64,000 bases of DNA from Breviolum minutum Mf 1.05b.01 (lineage: Eukaryota > Sar > Dinophyceae > Suessiales > Symbiodiniaceae). A program made the position numbers and the translations under genes. A model generated the notes under the pieces. It made no database searches. It worked only from the letters and a program-made list of their open reading frames with translations, and was not told where the DNA came from. The stretch lies in NCBI GenBank assembly GCA_000507305.1, contig DF239294.1, positions 113,974 through 177,973 of the forward strand, written 5' to 3'. Position 1 is the first letter of the stretch; each line of letters starts with the position of its first letter. This document shows, one piece after another, positions 11,870-22,838 of this stretch.

Positions 11870-11924
11870 GTATTGAAGAGCTGAAGTTACAAGACTTGGA
11901 CGTGAACGTAACTGGAATTGCAAG
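11870..11924 (+). CDS. LRR exon
   Basis: A canonical acceptor (TTTCTTCAG|G) and donor (CAAG|GTGAAG) bound 55 nt reading IEELKLQDLDVNVTGIA, an LRR core (L-x-x-L-x-L-x-D). It starts and ends in phases that join the exons at 10671 and 12809. Confidence 0.65.
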
Positions 11925-12146
11925 GTGAAGGGCGGCCACCACCGAAAAACATGAGACCCTGGGAGGGTCAAAAAGTGGAACCCATATGGTTGAGAAAAGA
12001 AACATGTCATCAACAACTATCCATGAAAAAAAACGAGTAGGATTGTTGAATTCATAGTAAAATGATTTGAACAAATCTATTCATTGGCCAACCCCTTTTT
12101 TGCATATTAATCTTAGCAAAGGGTTATTGGTGAAGGTTACATAGGG

Positions 12147-12370
12147 GTGTTATCTGTACCATTGGTTGTAGGGATTCATGATCTCACCAGAAAACTGGTC
12201 AGTAGGGGGAGGGGCTCCCATGGAAACCAAGCGAGGGTGGTCAAAGATCATAGATGCTGTATGCAATGGGAATACACTACCCAGCTATACAGGGATTCTT
12301 TATTCATAAGCCATGAAATGAGGATCTCTATTATTCAACCAGTATTTCATGGAATGTCAATTCACGGGTT
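12147..12370. mobile_element. Partial element, family G
   Basis: ATGGGAATACACTACCCAGC followed by TATACAGGGATTCTTTATTC matches the family G pattern also seen near 21.1 and 39.5 kb. Confidence 0.4.
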
Positions 12371-12808
12371 TTGGGCGTTTTATTGTCACACCTAATTAGG
12401 ATAACTGTATAGGGCAAGATCTTTTGTAAGAGATAGTTAACTCGACCAACCAAGTGCACGTAAGAAAAATCTAGGGCCCTACTACCAAGCCCTTCGGAAG
12501 CCCTTGGGAGGCCGAACTTCGGATGAATTTTTGAAATCCCCATGCGCAAAACTATGGTTTGGAAGATGTATCTCCTTTCAACTTAAGTAACTTACACCCC
12601 TGAAAAACTGACATAGATACCCAAAATGATGGTTTTGGAAGATGTATCTCCTTTCAACAAATGGTTATTTTTTGGTATCTAAAAGTTAAACTATAGGTGG
12701 TGGCAACTCAAATATATTTTTCATGTTCACCCCGAAAATTGGGGAAATTCTCATCCAATTTTGACGTTGCCCATATTTTTCCAATGGGCTTGGTGAAACC
12801 ACAACCAG

Positions 12809-12845
12809 CGACGAGTGCCTAGTTGAGGTTCGTGGCTTGGTGAAG
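12809..12845 (+). CDS. Short LRR-gene exon
   Basis: Bounded by ACCAG|C and the consensus donor AAG|GTGAGT. It reads DECLVEVRGLVK and joins the previous exon in phase 2 and the next in phase 0. It lies immediately 3' of a family D hairpin whose terminal ...GGTGAAACCACAACCAG overlaps the acceptor. Confidence 0.5.
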
Positions 12846-12917
12846 GTGAGTGACAAGTCTATTCCAGTCCCTTGGATTCGTTATATGGATTTGAGCAATG
12901 AAAAAAATACTGGTTGG

Positions 12918-12918
12918 N
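12918..12918. other. Ambiguous base (N)
   Basis: A single N within a family G-like context (ACTGGTTGGNTCGTGGCTCA). Probably an assembly join. Confidence 0.7.
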
Positions 12919-13179
12919 TCGTGGCTCATTTCAAGGGCCAAATGCCCAAAACACGTTTTGGGTTGGTGATTTTGGGGATTGGTTTCGTTGCTGTTTTTGG
13001 GGTGTGGGGGGCTGAGGGGAAAAGGGACATCCCTGGAACAAACAGTTCGCACCCTGCCAGGTTGCGCCATCCCAAAAAGGAAAGTTCATCGTTTTCCAAC
13101 CATCCATTTTCAGGTGTAAACTCGCTGTTTCATGAAAATTTCAAGGATATTTTCCCAAATGCCACCCCTGAAAATAAGG

Positions 13180-13262
13180 CTTGTTTTAAGGGATTATCAA
13201 CAACCATTGTCCTTTATTAAGGAGCCTTGAGGGGCCTTATGAAGGGGCCCAGTTCCATCCCC
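13180..13262. mobile_element. Hairpin element, family E
   Basis: AATAAGGCTTGTTTTAAGGG and the inverted CCTTTATTAAGGAGCC with a C-rich right end. Confidence 0.5.
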
Positions 13263-13509
13263 CCGCAACAAAAATTCAGCGGCTTGAGGTGATTATCTCA
13301 GCCCTAGATCATCAGACCGCCTTGAGGACGACTCGACATGCACGGTTGGACGGTTTTTTTGGACCGGGAAGGTCATCAGGAAGGTTTTTGCCTTAAAACA
13401 AAAACCTGCCGCATGGTACTCTAGAACAACCATTTTTTTTGTGGTTGGAAATCAGTTGAAGGACTCCGAAGCTTTACTTGGAAAATGGTTGTTTCACCAA
13501 ACATTCATT

Positions 13510-13650
13510 TAAAGATGGTTGTTTAGGGTTCCAGGTGGGTGGTGGCAACTCAAACATTTTTTATTTTCACCCCGAAAATTGGGGAACATGTTCCCCCAAT
13601 TTTGACGAGCACAGCATATTTTTCAAACGGGTTGAGTTTCTACCAACTAG
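13510..13650. mobile_element. Hairpin element, family D
   Basis: GGTGGTGGCAACTCAAACAT...TTTTCACCCCGAAAATTGGGG...TTTTTCAAACGGGTTGAG is a diverged family D copy. Confidence 0.5.
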
Positions 13651-14486
13651 TTGTTTGAATCTGGGAATGTTGTCATCTAAGGAGTCCAGGTGTTTGAAAG
13701 ACAGGCAAAATAACTTGGGAGTTGTGAAACAAAAGGCAAAAGCTTCTGCAGTAGGTTTCCCCCAAGTTGATGGTTGGTTGATGGTTGGTGAAATTATTTT
13801 TTCAGATATCCAAATAGCAATAATCCAGATATCTAATAACAATGATGTACATATTTGATACTTATGATGGATCTTTCATTGCAAAAAGGGGTCGTGATGA
13901 GATTTTTTTTTTTCGATTCAAGGAATACCTGCAGCTTGAGTTCATTATGCCATTTACACCAGCTACAAAAACATAAGGTTTGGACAAAATATAGCCACCT
14001 AAAACGCAACCTGGGCCCCCAAAAGGTAGCTTTTTGGAAGGGAAATGGGACACCTTATTTCAGGGAAATCCAGGTTGGTCAAATAATGCAATTTGGCGAG
14101 TTAATAAGGCTGTTCGACAGAGTGGTTGCATTTTCAATGGCGTCCTGCTCTTCTATGCAATGAGGACATTAAAGGTCATGGCGTTTGATATTTTTCTTAC
14201 AGAATTGATCCCAACACAGTAGCACATTAAGCGACTTTTGCTTTTGAAAACCACAAAAACACAGCGAAGGTCAAACATGACAAGGATTGAGATATTTGCA
14301 GGATTAAGATCTAAGCATAGTTTGTATATCTTAGGATTTAAATAACTCTGCGTTTTTTCTTGGTCTCTGCAAGGTTTTTCGATATTTGTTCGTAAATCGG
14401 GAGGTGAGCCTACAGGTACCCTCTTGCTGGATCAAAACATCCACACCACTGGCTTTCTCTAAAAAGACTGACCAAACGCTGACAAT

Positions 14487-14590
14487 TTCTGGGTGGTGGT
14501 TTTGAATGTTTTTTATTGTTCATCCCTATTTGGGGAAGATTCCCATTTTGACGAGCATATTTTTCAAATGGGTTGGTCAGCCACCAACCA
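14487..14590. mobile_element. Hairpin element, family D
   Basis: GGGTGGTGGTTTTGAATG, a CATCCCTATTTGGGGAAGAT core and GGGTTGGTCAGCCACCAACC form the family D layout. Confidence 0.65.
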
Positions 14591-14793
14591 GATTTTGTGA
14601 AGCTCTCCAAAAGAAACAACATCTTTTAAAAGCACAACATAAAAGGACTTACAACTATACCAAAAGAACGTTGAACAGCGCTCGGCCGCCTGAAAAAATA
14701 TACCTGGCCCCATTTTCGGGAAACAACTAAATATATTTTTTTTGCGGGGCTTTTTAAACATTGGGAGTTGTAGATCTTTTGTTCCAAGTGAAG

Positions 14794-14934
14794 GGCTTTT
14801 CAGACAATGAACTTCGAATCGGCCAGTTTCGGGCCAGGAAATTGCATCTGAATTTGACACAAACGCAGCAAACCGATGTAGCAGCTGCCAAGTTGACAAA
14901 GGCCTTGGGTCAATTGAAGCATTTAGACCCTTGG
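14794..14934 (+). CDS. LRR exon
   Basis: GTGAAG|G starts GFSDNELRIGQFRARKLH, then LNLTQTQQTDVAAAKLTKAL and GQLKHLDPW. The L-x-L-N-L pattern followed by ATDV..AKLTKALGQL is typical of an LRR unit with a helical back. GT at 14935 in phase 0 joins the exon at 15540, restoring the repeat register (HLDPW|EILKLYF). Read-through in another frame continues to 15190, but that frame does not fit the LRR pattern. Confidence 0.65.
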
Positions 14935-15539
14935 GTCATGCGGATTTGGGATGGATGGATGTTTATGGCAATATGCAGACCTTGCATGGAATATGTGCTC
15001 AAGATGTCTTTCTGGATATGTATCCAGGACTGTGGGAACCCATTCGAGGGGTTCAAAAGAATAGCATTCATGGAGCCTTTGGGGATAGGGTCACAAAGGT
15101 TTCTGATTATCTTTCCATACTTTTACCTTCATCAAGGTCAGTTGAATCAACAAACATCAGCAAGCTATATCCTGATGTCCTACACTCCCTGAGCCCTAAC
15201 GATTCGCCCCTGAAAATAGGGAATCCCAAAAGGAAAGGATTCATCGTCTTCCAACCGAATCCATTTTCAGGTGTAAACTCGCTGGATTCGTTTCACGGAG
15301 GGTATAGTAGCAGGAAACGCAACTGTTTATCTTTCTAGCATATGTTACCGACCCCCTTCGGAGCAGTGAGGATTTTTTTAAACTTGTTGTATATAGGGGC
15401 CTTAGGGGACTATACCACCTATAGTTATATAGAGATTTTAATCAGCTATAAGGATCCCTATGAACCAAATCAGTATGTTGGGATATCATTTCAGGGTTTT
15501 TGTTCACGTTGAAATCTCAACTTGACCGATTTCTCCTAG

Positions 15540-15621
15540 GAAATCCTGAAGTTGTACTTCGCCCAATGTGTTCATGTGGGTGATGCTACTGCCATTGCGC
15601 TGGGTGAGCAATTGCCAATGT
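15540..15621 (+). CDS. LRR exon
   Basis: TCCTAG|G begins EILKLYFAQCVHVGDAT and AIALGEQLPM, a complete LRR unit. GT at 15622-15623 leaves phase 1, joining the next exon as a Tyr codon. Confidence 0.65.
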
Positions 15622-15953
15622 GTCAGAAGCTTTCACAATCGCAACCTTGGTTTAAATTGAGTGGGTCAAGCCGTCCTTGGTGGACTTTTCATATATGTAA
15701 GAGAGAATCTTGGGAGGTGAATTATGGGCAATGCTAAACTTAAATGAGCAGGATGACTATCCTCCCATGACATCCCATGAGATGCAATTGATTAGTTGGC
15801 AACTGTTGAGCATGATGGTCACGATGAAGGGTCACCATTTTTGGGGGAATCAAAGAATCCAAATGTATGGTAACATTGAAGCATTTCCCTCATGAAAGGT
15901 GCACTAAGTTTGGAATTGGTAATATAATGACCCCTGATCATACATTTCTTCAG
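15622..15953. other. Intron-like stretch of the LRR gene
   Basis: About 330 bp between two in-phase LRR exons. Contains ATCCTCCCATGACATCCCAT and related imperfect direct repeats. No other exon seen. Confidence 0.45.
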
Positions 15954-16019
15954 ACATGTCATCTCTTCAAAAAGATCTGAGGATTATTTGCTTCGAAAAA
16001 ACACGCCTCACTGATGAAG
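15954..16019 (+). CDS. LRR exon
   Basis: TTTCTTCAG|AC then MSSLQKDLRIICFEKTRLTD and E, with donor GAAG|GTACGG in phase 1. The L-x-x-D-L-R-I-I-C-F pattern followed by TRLTDEG is an LRR unit. A longer minus-strand ORF over the same bases is treated as a shadow. Confidence 0.65.
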
Positions 16020-16486
16020 GTACGGTGCTACGGTACAAATCCTCGGTGTCGGGTTGCAGTTGGGGGTAGGTGGTTTGGAGTTGGGTTTCATGAAATCTGA
16101 TACGGTCTACCTCACCTAACCTTGCTTGAAATGCTTTGTTTAAATGGGAAATTCCCACCAAAACATAACAAGTGCAGGAAAGAAAGTGGTGAATCGGAGA
16201 GAATTTGTGAAGGTTTTCCATCAGTCATTAGCTTTCGGTTGGTAATTCCATATATTTATTCCTCGGGTATATAAATATATATATATATATACATATGGAA
16301 TATACCCCCATTTACAGCATAGCTGACCTTTGGATCGTTCGCATACCCCAATTGAGTCACTGCAATGATGTTGAAAGTTTACGATTAGACCCAACGGATG
16401 AGACTTCGTGGGAGGGAAAAAGGGATTGAAAAAAAACACGGAACTCCCTGCGAACTCTTCAAAAATGGGGAGAGACTTTCTTCAAG

Positions 16487-16539
16487 TTGCTATAGCAAGT
16501 GATGGATATCCATCTGATGTTGCAAAGTTGTTTCAATCC
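16487..16539 (+). CDS. LRR-gene exon
   Basis: TTCAAG|TT joins the preceding G to read VAIASDGYPSDVAKLFQS, ending at TCC|GTAAGC in phase 0. This completes the ...LTDEG-V repeat from the exon before. Confidence 0.55.
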
Positions 16540-16950
16540 GTAAGCTCTTTAAGATGCCAAACCAAGATCTCGAAAGACAACTGGTTTCACCTTTTCAACA
16601 ACAAAAGATCAAAAGGGTGACCTCATGATGTTGATGTCTCGGTTTGAAAAAGAGATGATTTGACAGGTTGAAAGGTGAAGATGCTCCTATTTTGATATTT
16701 TGTTCTATGTTTTTCTTTTGCAACGTATGAAAATTCAAGTTGAAATTCAGGTTAAATTTTTGGGTGCTATTGATGGGGTTGTGCAATCTCCAAACAAAAC
16801 GGATGATTCGACTTGGGGGATGTGTCAGCCACAAAAAACAAACAAGTTTTGACCATCAATGGTTTTTTGCGTTTCTTGGTCAACAAATCTACCACCTTCA
16901 TCTTCCCTTCAGCACATTTCTCTTCCAATTTTTGCTATGAAACTTGAGCT

Positions 16951-17076
16951 CCTCAAATGATCGGCCAACGGCCAGGGATGCGATCGTTGACCAAAGGCAT
17001 TGCTTTCTTGCATCAAATGGTTCATCTTACCTTGCGCTTCCGTCAGTGTCAAGAACTTACCCAAGCCTCCCTACAG
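16951..17076 (+). CDS. LRR exon with GC donor
   Basis: The frame reads PQMIGQRPGMRSLTKGIAF, then LHQMVHLTLRFRQCQELTQA and SLQ. The MVHLTLRFRQCQEL core is LRR. CAG|GCAGGA at 17077 is a GC donor in phase 0, which joins the exon at 17584. The 5' edge is uncertain; a Ser/Pro-rich frame is also open here. Confidence 0.55.
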
Positions 17077-17583
17077 GCAGGATTCTGTGTCAAACACCAC
17101 CCCCCCCAGAGAGGTCGGCGATAAAAAAGAGGTATAGGGATGAGATGAGGTTGTTTTTTTTCTTATCGAACCTTCAGCCAATGGATGTAGCTGGGAACGG
17201 TGCGAAACGGAAGAGGATGGCACCCTTTTTCGTCTTAGTCATACCTCTGGAGATGATGAAAGGTATTGAAAGGGCCAGATTTGAAGGTGTTTAAAAGTGC
17301 CTTCGAGAAGGCAGGTATGGGGAAGACTTGCATAGTTCCATGGTTCCCGTAGTTTCGGGATATCTCTCAGTAGTTTGTATGAAAGGCCAAATCTATGGGG
17401 AGAATTCGGCAAAATTTATCCTTTTTCTGAAGATTCAGGTTGCTTTTTTAAACCTAACATAGTATCATCAGCAAGAATAGTATATATTTTCAGTTTTCTT
17501 TTGAATGACAATCCTCTTTTTGTTGAGACATTCACGTGTTGAATAAAAATGATTTCATGATTTGCTGCTTGAAAAAAACTAAG

Positions 17584-17670
17584 ATGCTTGGCGATGCCTG
17601 CCGACCTCTCCCCCTTTTGGAGAAGTTGCAATTGGATCTCTCCAAATGCCACCGTTTGAAGCGACACTTG
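17584..17670 (+). CDS. LRR exon
   Basis: ACTAAG|ATG begins MLGDACRPLPLLEKLQLDLS followed by KCHRLKRHL. The LQLDLSKCHRL motif closely parallels LRMDLRSCHRL in the exon at 8040, good evidence that both belong to one repeat family. The end is taken at a GA donor (17671) in phase 0; a GC donor at 17677 is equally possible. Confidence 0.6.
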
Positions 17671-18052
17671 GACTCCGCATGACTCGGCACATTAAGACCA
17701 TGAGTTCCTTGAGTTTGTTGGATGATGATTGACAAAAACTACGCCACAAATGGGTGTGTGTGTGTGCAAAATCGATCCATCTCTTAAACATGGAGATGAT
17801 TGCACCACCAAAGTTTAACAGCGACTTTACCCCTGAAACATGGTGGGAGTGGAAGACGATCGATCCCTTCCTATTGGGAAGGTCTATTTTCGGGTGGATG
17901 TGTAAGTCTTCGGGGGAGTACGTAAAAGATGGTGCATGGTATGCAAAAATCCATCTCTACAATTTTTGGGCGGTTAGGCTCGGAACCTTCTTTTGATCAT
18001 TGTTGCAGAATCAACATGGCCAACAACGCCGGTATCATGTTTACTATTGCAG

Positions 18053-18103
18053 CAAGTTCTAAAAGAACTCAAGTGGATGGAGTGTATCCCCGCCCAAGAA
18101 AGA
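18053..18103 (+). CDS. Possible LRR exon
   Basis: TATTGCAG|CAA begins QVLKELKWMECIPAQER before TGA at 18104. The pattern L-x-x-L-x-W-M could continue the LRR (RHL|QVLKELKWM). A GA donor at 18098 in phase 0 would remove the stop. Another frame is open here, so the assignment is tentative. Confidence 0.4.
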
Positions 18104-18296
18104 TGAAATCCATTAGAATATCTCTTAGTGATGCTCCCCTACCTTTTAACAGTGTCCACCATAAGAACTTCCAATTTTTTATGGGCAAATCCCTATAATA
18201 TCTTCACACTTGGCATCCTGGAAAGGGGGGGAGGTATCCCCAAAAAATCATCCCTCACCCCAACACCCCCCCAAAAAAAACGCATGTTTTCTATAT

Positions 18297-18405
18297 GGGT
18301 GTTTCCGAAAATAGGGGTAACCCCAAATCATCCATTTGAATAGGCTTTTCCATTATTTTCACCATCCATTTTGGGGGAAAATCCTCATTTTTGGAAACCA
18401 CCCAT
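18297..18405. mobile_element. Hairpin element, family F
   Basis: TGGGTGTTTCCGAAAATAGG at the left is inverted as TTTTTGGAAACCACCCATAT at the right, around ATCCATTT...AAATGGAT-type inner arms. Confidence 0.7.
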
Positions 18406-18551
18406 ATGATGCACCTTTTTTTTTCCAGCCAACCGGCTAAACTCAGGAGATGCTCAAAACTATTCAGGAAACGCTAAGGCAAGGTCGACGTGGAACGCAA
18501 TGGTTTGGGGAAAATTTCCGGCAGCTGAAGTGATGATGAATAATGTTACAC

Positions 18552-18656
18552 CCCACGACCACTAACATGGCACTTGAAAATGTATGCCTGGAAAAGGGAG
18601 ATTCCGAACTTGGAAACCATCATTTTTAGGTTCCATGTTAGTTTTCGGGGGGTGTA
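18552..18656. mobile_element. Hairpin element, family A
   Basis: CTAACATGGCACTTGAAAAT and the inverted TAGGTTCCATGTTAGTTTTC arms. Confidence 0.65.
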
Positions 18657-19036
18657 CGTGCTGGTTTCTGACAGATCTTCTTTTTTGAAGTTGGATAGAT
18701 ATACTAATACTTGGGGAAATGCAAGTTGAATATAAAAAACAAGTTGACAAGCATATTTGTTTAAATGGGTGGCTCAACCCTCAACCAGCCAAGACTTGTG
18801 TTGGCATATCTTATGTATTATGATATATCTGCATTTTGGTTTACAATATGATACAATGTCAATCATACACATAGTACATCCTAGATACAAGACTTGAAAT
18901 AGAAGGAGGATAGTTTGTGCCAACATGATCAAGTTTCACAGCTATTTTCAAAAGTTGTATTTTGAATCTGAATGTCAATATTGAACTCCCCAATCTGTTT
19001 GTTTTCCATTTTCTTTGATTTGTATCCGCCTTGCAG

Positions 19037-19165
19037 ACTGTGCTTGAGCAGCCCATCTTTCATCGAAACGATGTGGAGAAATGTGATGACCTGTCACCCA
19101 ATGCGGACTCGATCTCATCGAAGCTGGACTGGAACTGGAGCTGTGGTTTCTTTTTGCACCCTTGA
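19037..19165 (+). CDS. Candidate exon
   Basis: CCTTGCAG|ACT starts TVLEQPIFHRNDVEKCDDLS, then PNADSISSKLDWNWSCGF before TGA at 19166. Phase 0 start. It could follow the LRR exons. A GA donor near 19127 would end it earlier. Confidence 0.45.
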   Translation, partial: TVLEQPIFHRNDVEKCDDLSPNADSISSKLDWNWSCGFFLHP

Positions 19166-19555
19166 TTTTTTTTCGCTTAGGAATTTATATACCATACAAA
19201 ATACAAATCAACCAAATTGTAGGTAAATATACCATACATGGATACTATGGGTAGGGGGTGACAACCTGGAACATGAGCATTTTGAACCTAAAAATAAGGA
19301 ATTGCAATTGATTGGGGGGAACAGGAAATGGATTTGGGGGTCCATGCATTTTGATGGTTTCCTTTTGTTCTACATCCCATAATCTGATTCCAGGTTGCCC
19401 TTTACATCTGCAAATCCTTAAATGGAGGTTTGCTTCAGATGATTTTCCTTTTCAATTGGGTGATTTTTAGTTGAACCGGCCATGAATTTTCCGGGATGCA
19501 TGTCTGCGATGAGACTTGGTTTGTCTCCGTTCCGTGAGTCATAGTCATCAACAGG

Positions 19556-19680
19556 ACTACACCCCCCGAAGTTTAACAGCTCGCCCCCTGAAAATGTGAT
19601 GGTTGGAAGACGTTTGCCTTTCCTTTTTCGGATGGTTATATTTTCAGGGGCGAATTCTGTTAAACTTCCAGGGGGTTATC
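19556..19680. mobile_element. Hairpin element, family A variant
   Basis: CCGAAGTTTAACAGCTCGCC and the inverted GGCGAATTCTGTTAAACTTC arms. This CTCGCC subtype recurs at 25.7 kb. Confidence 0.7.
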
Positions 19681-19779
19681 CCACCATTTTTAGCTTCGGA
19701 GATGGTGACCTTTAAACTAATGGTAAAACCAAGGTTTAGAACCCACCACATCTGACAATCCCCAAATTTCCACCACAAA

Positions 19780-19870
19780 ATATGGGTGTTTCCAAAAATA
19801 GGGAAGCACCCCAAAATGGATGCTTTATAATGGAAAACCCGATTAAAATGGATGATTTGTTGACACACCC
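19780..19870. mobile_element. Element, family F (partial)
   Basis: TGGGTGTTTCCAAAAATAGG, then TGGAAAACCCGATTAAAATG, matches the left half and loop of family F. Confidence 0.5.
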
Positions 19871-20325
19871 CCATCTAACTGCACAGCCTTGGTGCTCACT
19901 TGGTGTGTTTTTGGTGTTTGATGTCTGTTTTGGATATTTCCAAATCGCAAAATTCACTACGTAAAAACATGATTGGATTGATGATTTGTATATTTGGTCT
20001 CCCGGAGTTTGTCATAAGGCCAGGCTCTACAAGTTTTGGGGGAACGTCACATAGTCAAATAGTGGCTTTCGAAAAGAAAAACAGCCAGATCAATGTTTGA
20101 ATCTTGTTTGTGGGATCCGTTCCTTTGGGATTTCTTTCTCTAGATGCTGGAGATACTGGATACCAGTAATCCCCGCAGAGAGGGATCTATATCCGCAGAA
20201 ACTATATATATACCCTCCCAATTTCCCACTCGAGATCATTCAACAAAAAATATGGATAAATATGGTGTAAGAAGCAAACGACACTTTTATTTTCATTTTT
20301 CCTTTTTTAGGGCCCCAATTTTTAG

Positions 20326-20442
20326 GAGTTCTTCCTTTTTTTGATTCGCATCCACCTAGTTGCGCCTGATAATACCTCGACGACGGTCCCTTCGCACGTC
20401 GGCGCTCAAAATTCAGGAATGTTTCGGCGAAAGAAAGCATTT
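20326..20442 (+). CDS. Candidate exon
   Basis: TTTTTAG|GAG starts EFFLFLIRIHLVAPDNTSTT, then VPSHVGAQNSGMFRRKKAF before TGA at 20443. Phase 0 start. GC-richer than the flanks. Function not recognised. Confidence 0.4.
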
Positions 20443-20486
20443 TGAGTTGCTTGGATCATGAAAAATCATGACCCACTTGGATGTCC

Positions 20487-20610
20487 CAGGAAGTTAGTAA
20501 ATGGTTAGTAAAGGGGTTATAACTTATAACTTAACCTACTTGTAAATGGGGTATATTGGGGTTATAACCCATTTACTAACCATTTACTAACTTCCTGGGA
20601 CATCCAAGCA
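20487..20610. mobile_element. Hairpin element, family K
   Basis: CCCAGGAAGTTAGTAAATGG is inverted as CCATTTACTAACTTCCTGGG with a long, nearly perfect stem. A family B copy begins immediately to the right. Another K copy lies at 62.75 kb. Confidence 0.75.
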
Positions 20611-20611
20611 T

Positions 20612-20706
20612 AGGATCCATGGGACTGGTATCTTTCCCTACATTTGGCTATAGTTTATATGGTAAATGTAGGTAAATATACCAGTCCCATGGATGGTATG
20701 GGTGAT
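20612..20706. mobile_element. Hairpin element, family B
   Basis: ATAGGATCCATGGGACTGGT at the left, inverted as ACCAGTCCCATGGATGGTAT at the right. Confidence 0.75.
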
Positions 20707-20791
20707 GGTTTGGTAAGGGACTCCTCCCCTAAATCCCCGAACAATTCAGATTTACAAATTAGCTCGTAATTTGCCCAGAATTGTGTATTTC

Positions 20792-20890
20792 TAGGTGGTG
20801 GTTGATTGAACAGTTTTTTTTGAATGTTCACTCTGAAAACTGGGGAATTGATACAAATGTCGCGAGCATATTTTTCAAATGGATTCTTGG
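20792..20890. mobile_element. Hairpin element, family D
   Basis: TAGGTGGTGGTTGATTGAAC, a TTCACTCTGAAAACTGGGG core and TTTTTCAAATGGATTC; a diverged copy. Confidence 0.5.
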
Positions 20891-21089
20891 AGGAACAGGT
20901 GGAACTTGTCTTTTGAAAGGAAGATTTCAATTTAATGCCACTTGAGATATATACACGTATCCCACGAAAGAAGGTGAGGGAACTTGCCCGAAACTCTCGA
21001 TGGAGCAAGAAGAGGGAACCATAGGAGGTCCTTTTTGTCAAAGCCAGGGTAATTGTTTGTCAATTAAAAGTTCACCCCGCATGAGCAAT

Positions 21090-21245
21090 GAAAAAAAACC
21101 TGGTGGGATAGGGCATATATTGTATATACATATCTGGGGGATTATACTAGTTACCCAGTTTTGTAAGGATTATAATAGACCATTGTAAGGGTCACTATTA
21201 AACAACCAGTATAATGGAAAGTACGTTTTTTCGTGACTCACATGA
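21090..21245. mobile_element. Element, family G
   Basis: GATTATACTAGTTACCCAG, AAGGATTATAATAGACCATT and ACCAGTATAATGGAAAGTA occur in the same order as at 39.47-39.6 kb. Stem symmetry is weaker than in families A-D. Confidence 0.55.
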
Positions 21246-21526
21246 TCTTTTTCATTCTTTTGCTAAAACATTGACCCTAATCCCGGTACTGGTGATTCTT
21301 TTGGTGAGGAGCAAGACACCAATAAACTTCTTGAAATACTTTGTTCAAACATCTTTATAGGTGGAAAACTAGCATGACAAAGGAAAAGCAACACCATTTG
21401 AAGATGTACTGTATATCAAAGAAATGTTGAAATTTTCGAAACCAGCTGTCTGCTGGAATCATCCAACGTATAAATCTATTGCTCTTACTCAGATAGATTT
21501 TTTTTTAAATCACCAAAAGCGATACT

Positions 21527-21742
21527 CCTCCGAAAACTAACATGACAATGGAAAAACAGACGTTTGAGGATGTATACATCTCCTATTAAAAATGGTGACC
21601 TGGCAATTCTTTGTGACCTTTTTGCGATGGTTAAGTGACCCTTTTAAATGGTTACAGTAAGTGACCTCCGACTGGGGGATGAACAGGTCACTTTGAATCA
21701 CCTGGGATGTTCCATTTTGTCATGGTAGTTTTCGGAGGTTTT
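21527..21742. mobile_element. Hairpin element, family H
   Basis: CCGAAAACTAACATGACAAT at the left is inverted as TTTGTCATGGTAGTTTTCGG at the right, with an inner inverted pair around AAGTGACC. Confidence 0.65.
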
Positions 21743-22004
21743 TTTCAGGACATCCAGGGTTGTTTTTAGGACAAACCTACCCGGGACATGACGAATCCGA
21801 AGAAAATGGGCAAATGTTTGTCAAAAAAAAGCGACCACGGCTGACATTTTCTTACTTGGCCAATGGCTAAACTTGGCTAAACTTTTTGGGAGAACATATT
21901 TAGTAGGGAAAATAAAGTTCAAACTTTTATTTCAGGGTTCCATTGGCTAAATGAGTTTTGTTAAGGGGCTTTTTCTTATTGGGAAAAAAGCAAGTCCGGT
22001 ATCT

Positions 22005-22105
22005 AACTACCATACCATCCATGTCTGGTATATATACCTACACTTCCCATAAAAAAACCAACCAAATGTAGGTATATATACCATACATAGATCCCTATGG
22101 GTAAT
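22005..22105. mobile_element. Hairpin element, family B
   Basis: ACCATACCATCCATGTCTGG and TATATATACCTACAC, inverted as AAATGTAGGTATATATACCA and CCCTATGGGT. Confidence 0.7.
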
Positions 22106-22475
22106 GACGTATCTTGAAATATGTCACTAAAGATGCCATTCTTTGCCTCTAAAGATGCCCACATATTTTTCGCCCATTGGAAAATTCCCCAAAATCGAAA
22201 ATTCTGACCTTGGGGAAATACCATCAAAATGCTGGATATTCCGGGTTCCAGCTATGTTAGTTGAAAGCCGGAGTGTATTTTTTTGGACGACGATACGAAA
22301 ATTGGATCGATTTCCCAAAATTCACCAGCCACAGACATTTGTCTATAGTTGGTTCGAACCGAGAAACACCAGACCTACACCATTTAACCCTATTTTGTAA
22401 AGCCCTTTTTTTCTCCCACCGAAAAAATATCCCCCCAAAAAAGATCACCAAAAGGGTACCTTTGGGTGGGTTCAG

Positions 22476-22565
22476 CCGGACCTTGAGGTCTGTTTCGAAA
22501 TGGCGAAGTATGCACAGAGACACCCGGCTTTTGATTCGAAAAGGGAACCGGATTGGCAAAATTTT
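22476..22565 (+). CDS. Candidate exon
   Basis: GGTTCAG|CCG begins PDLEVCFEMAKYAQRHPAFD and SKREPDWQNF before TAG at 22566. Phase 0 start. The frame extends upstream to 22455 (GTFGWVQ). Composition is strongly protein-like. No family recognised. Confidence 0.5.
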
Positions 22566-22784
22566 TAGGGGCTCAGTTAAATGGCATGTGGTCGAGGTTG
22601 GTTGCATTAAGCATAGACATTTGTGTGTTACGGCTTGTTGTTTGTGGGAAAATCCTGTATAATCTTGTAATTGGGCCTTTTGGTGATATCATGACTAGGA
22701 CGCTCCCAAAACTTTTTCTTGTGTTTTTTTTGTCTGTTGGAACCCCTGAGCGAGATATATTCCTTGAGAAAGCACGTATTTGAG

Positions 22785-22838
22785 CGAGCGTTTGCATACA
22801 GACCTTCGACTGTCCTGTGACCAAGTCCGCTGGAACAA
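22785..22838 (+). CDS. Candidate short exon
   Basis: TTTGAG|C begins ERLHTDLRLSCDQVRWNK. A repeat follows directly. A GA donor near 22833 is possible. The LHTDLRLSC spacing is LRR-like but too short to call. Confidence 0.4.

Larger units (their letters stand above)
8040..17670 (+). other. Leucine-rich-repeat gene, multi-exon span
   Basis: Exons at 8040, 10357, 10600, 11870, 12809, 14794, 15540, 15954, 16487, about 16951 and 17584 share one strand. From 8040 to 16539 they join in compatible phases. The joined protein shows repeated LRR units of roughly 26-30 residues with Leu, Cys and Asn spacing like the cysteine-containing or ribonuclease-inhibitor LRR classes. Such proteins usually act as protein-binding scaffolds. 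No signal peptide or true N-terminus was found. Exons further right (18053, 19037) may continue it. The join from 16539 to the exon near 16951 is not in phase, so an exon may be missing there. Confidence 0.6.

Noticed and set aside
14938-15190. Second open frame after the LRR exon (DVFLDMYPGLWEPIRG...)
   Set aside because: It runs into a repeat and does not fit the LRR register, whereas splicing 14934 to 15540 restores it. A frameshift or a 44-nt intron was considered but is less simple.
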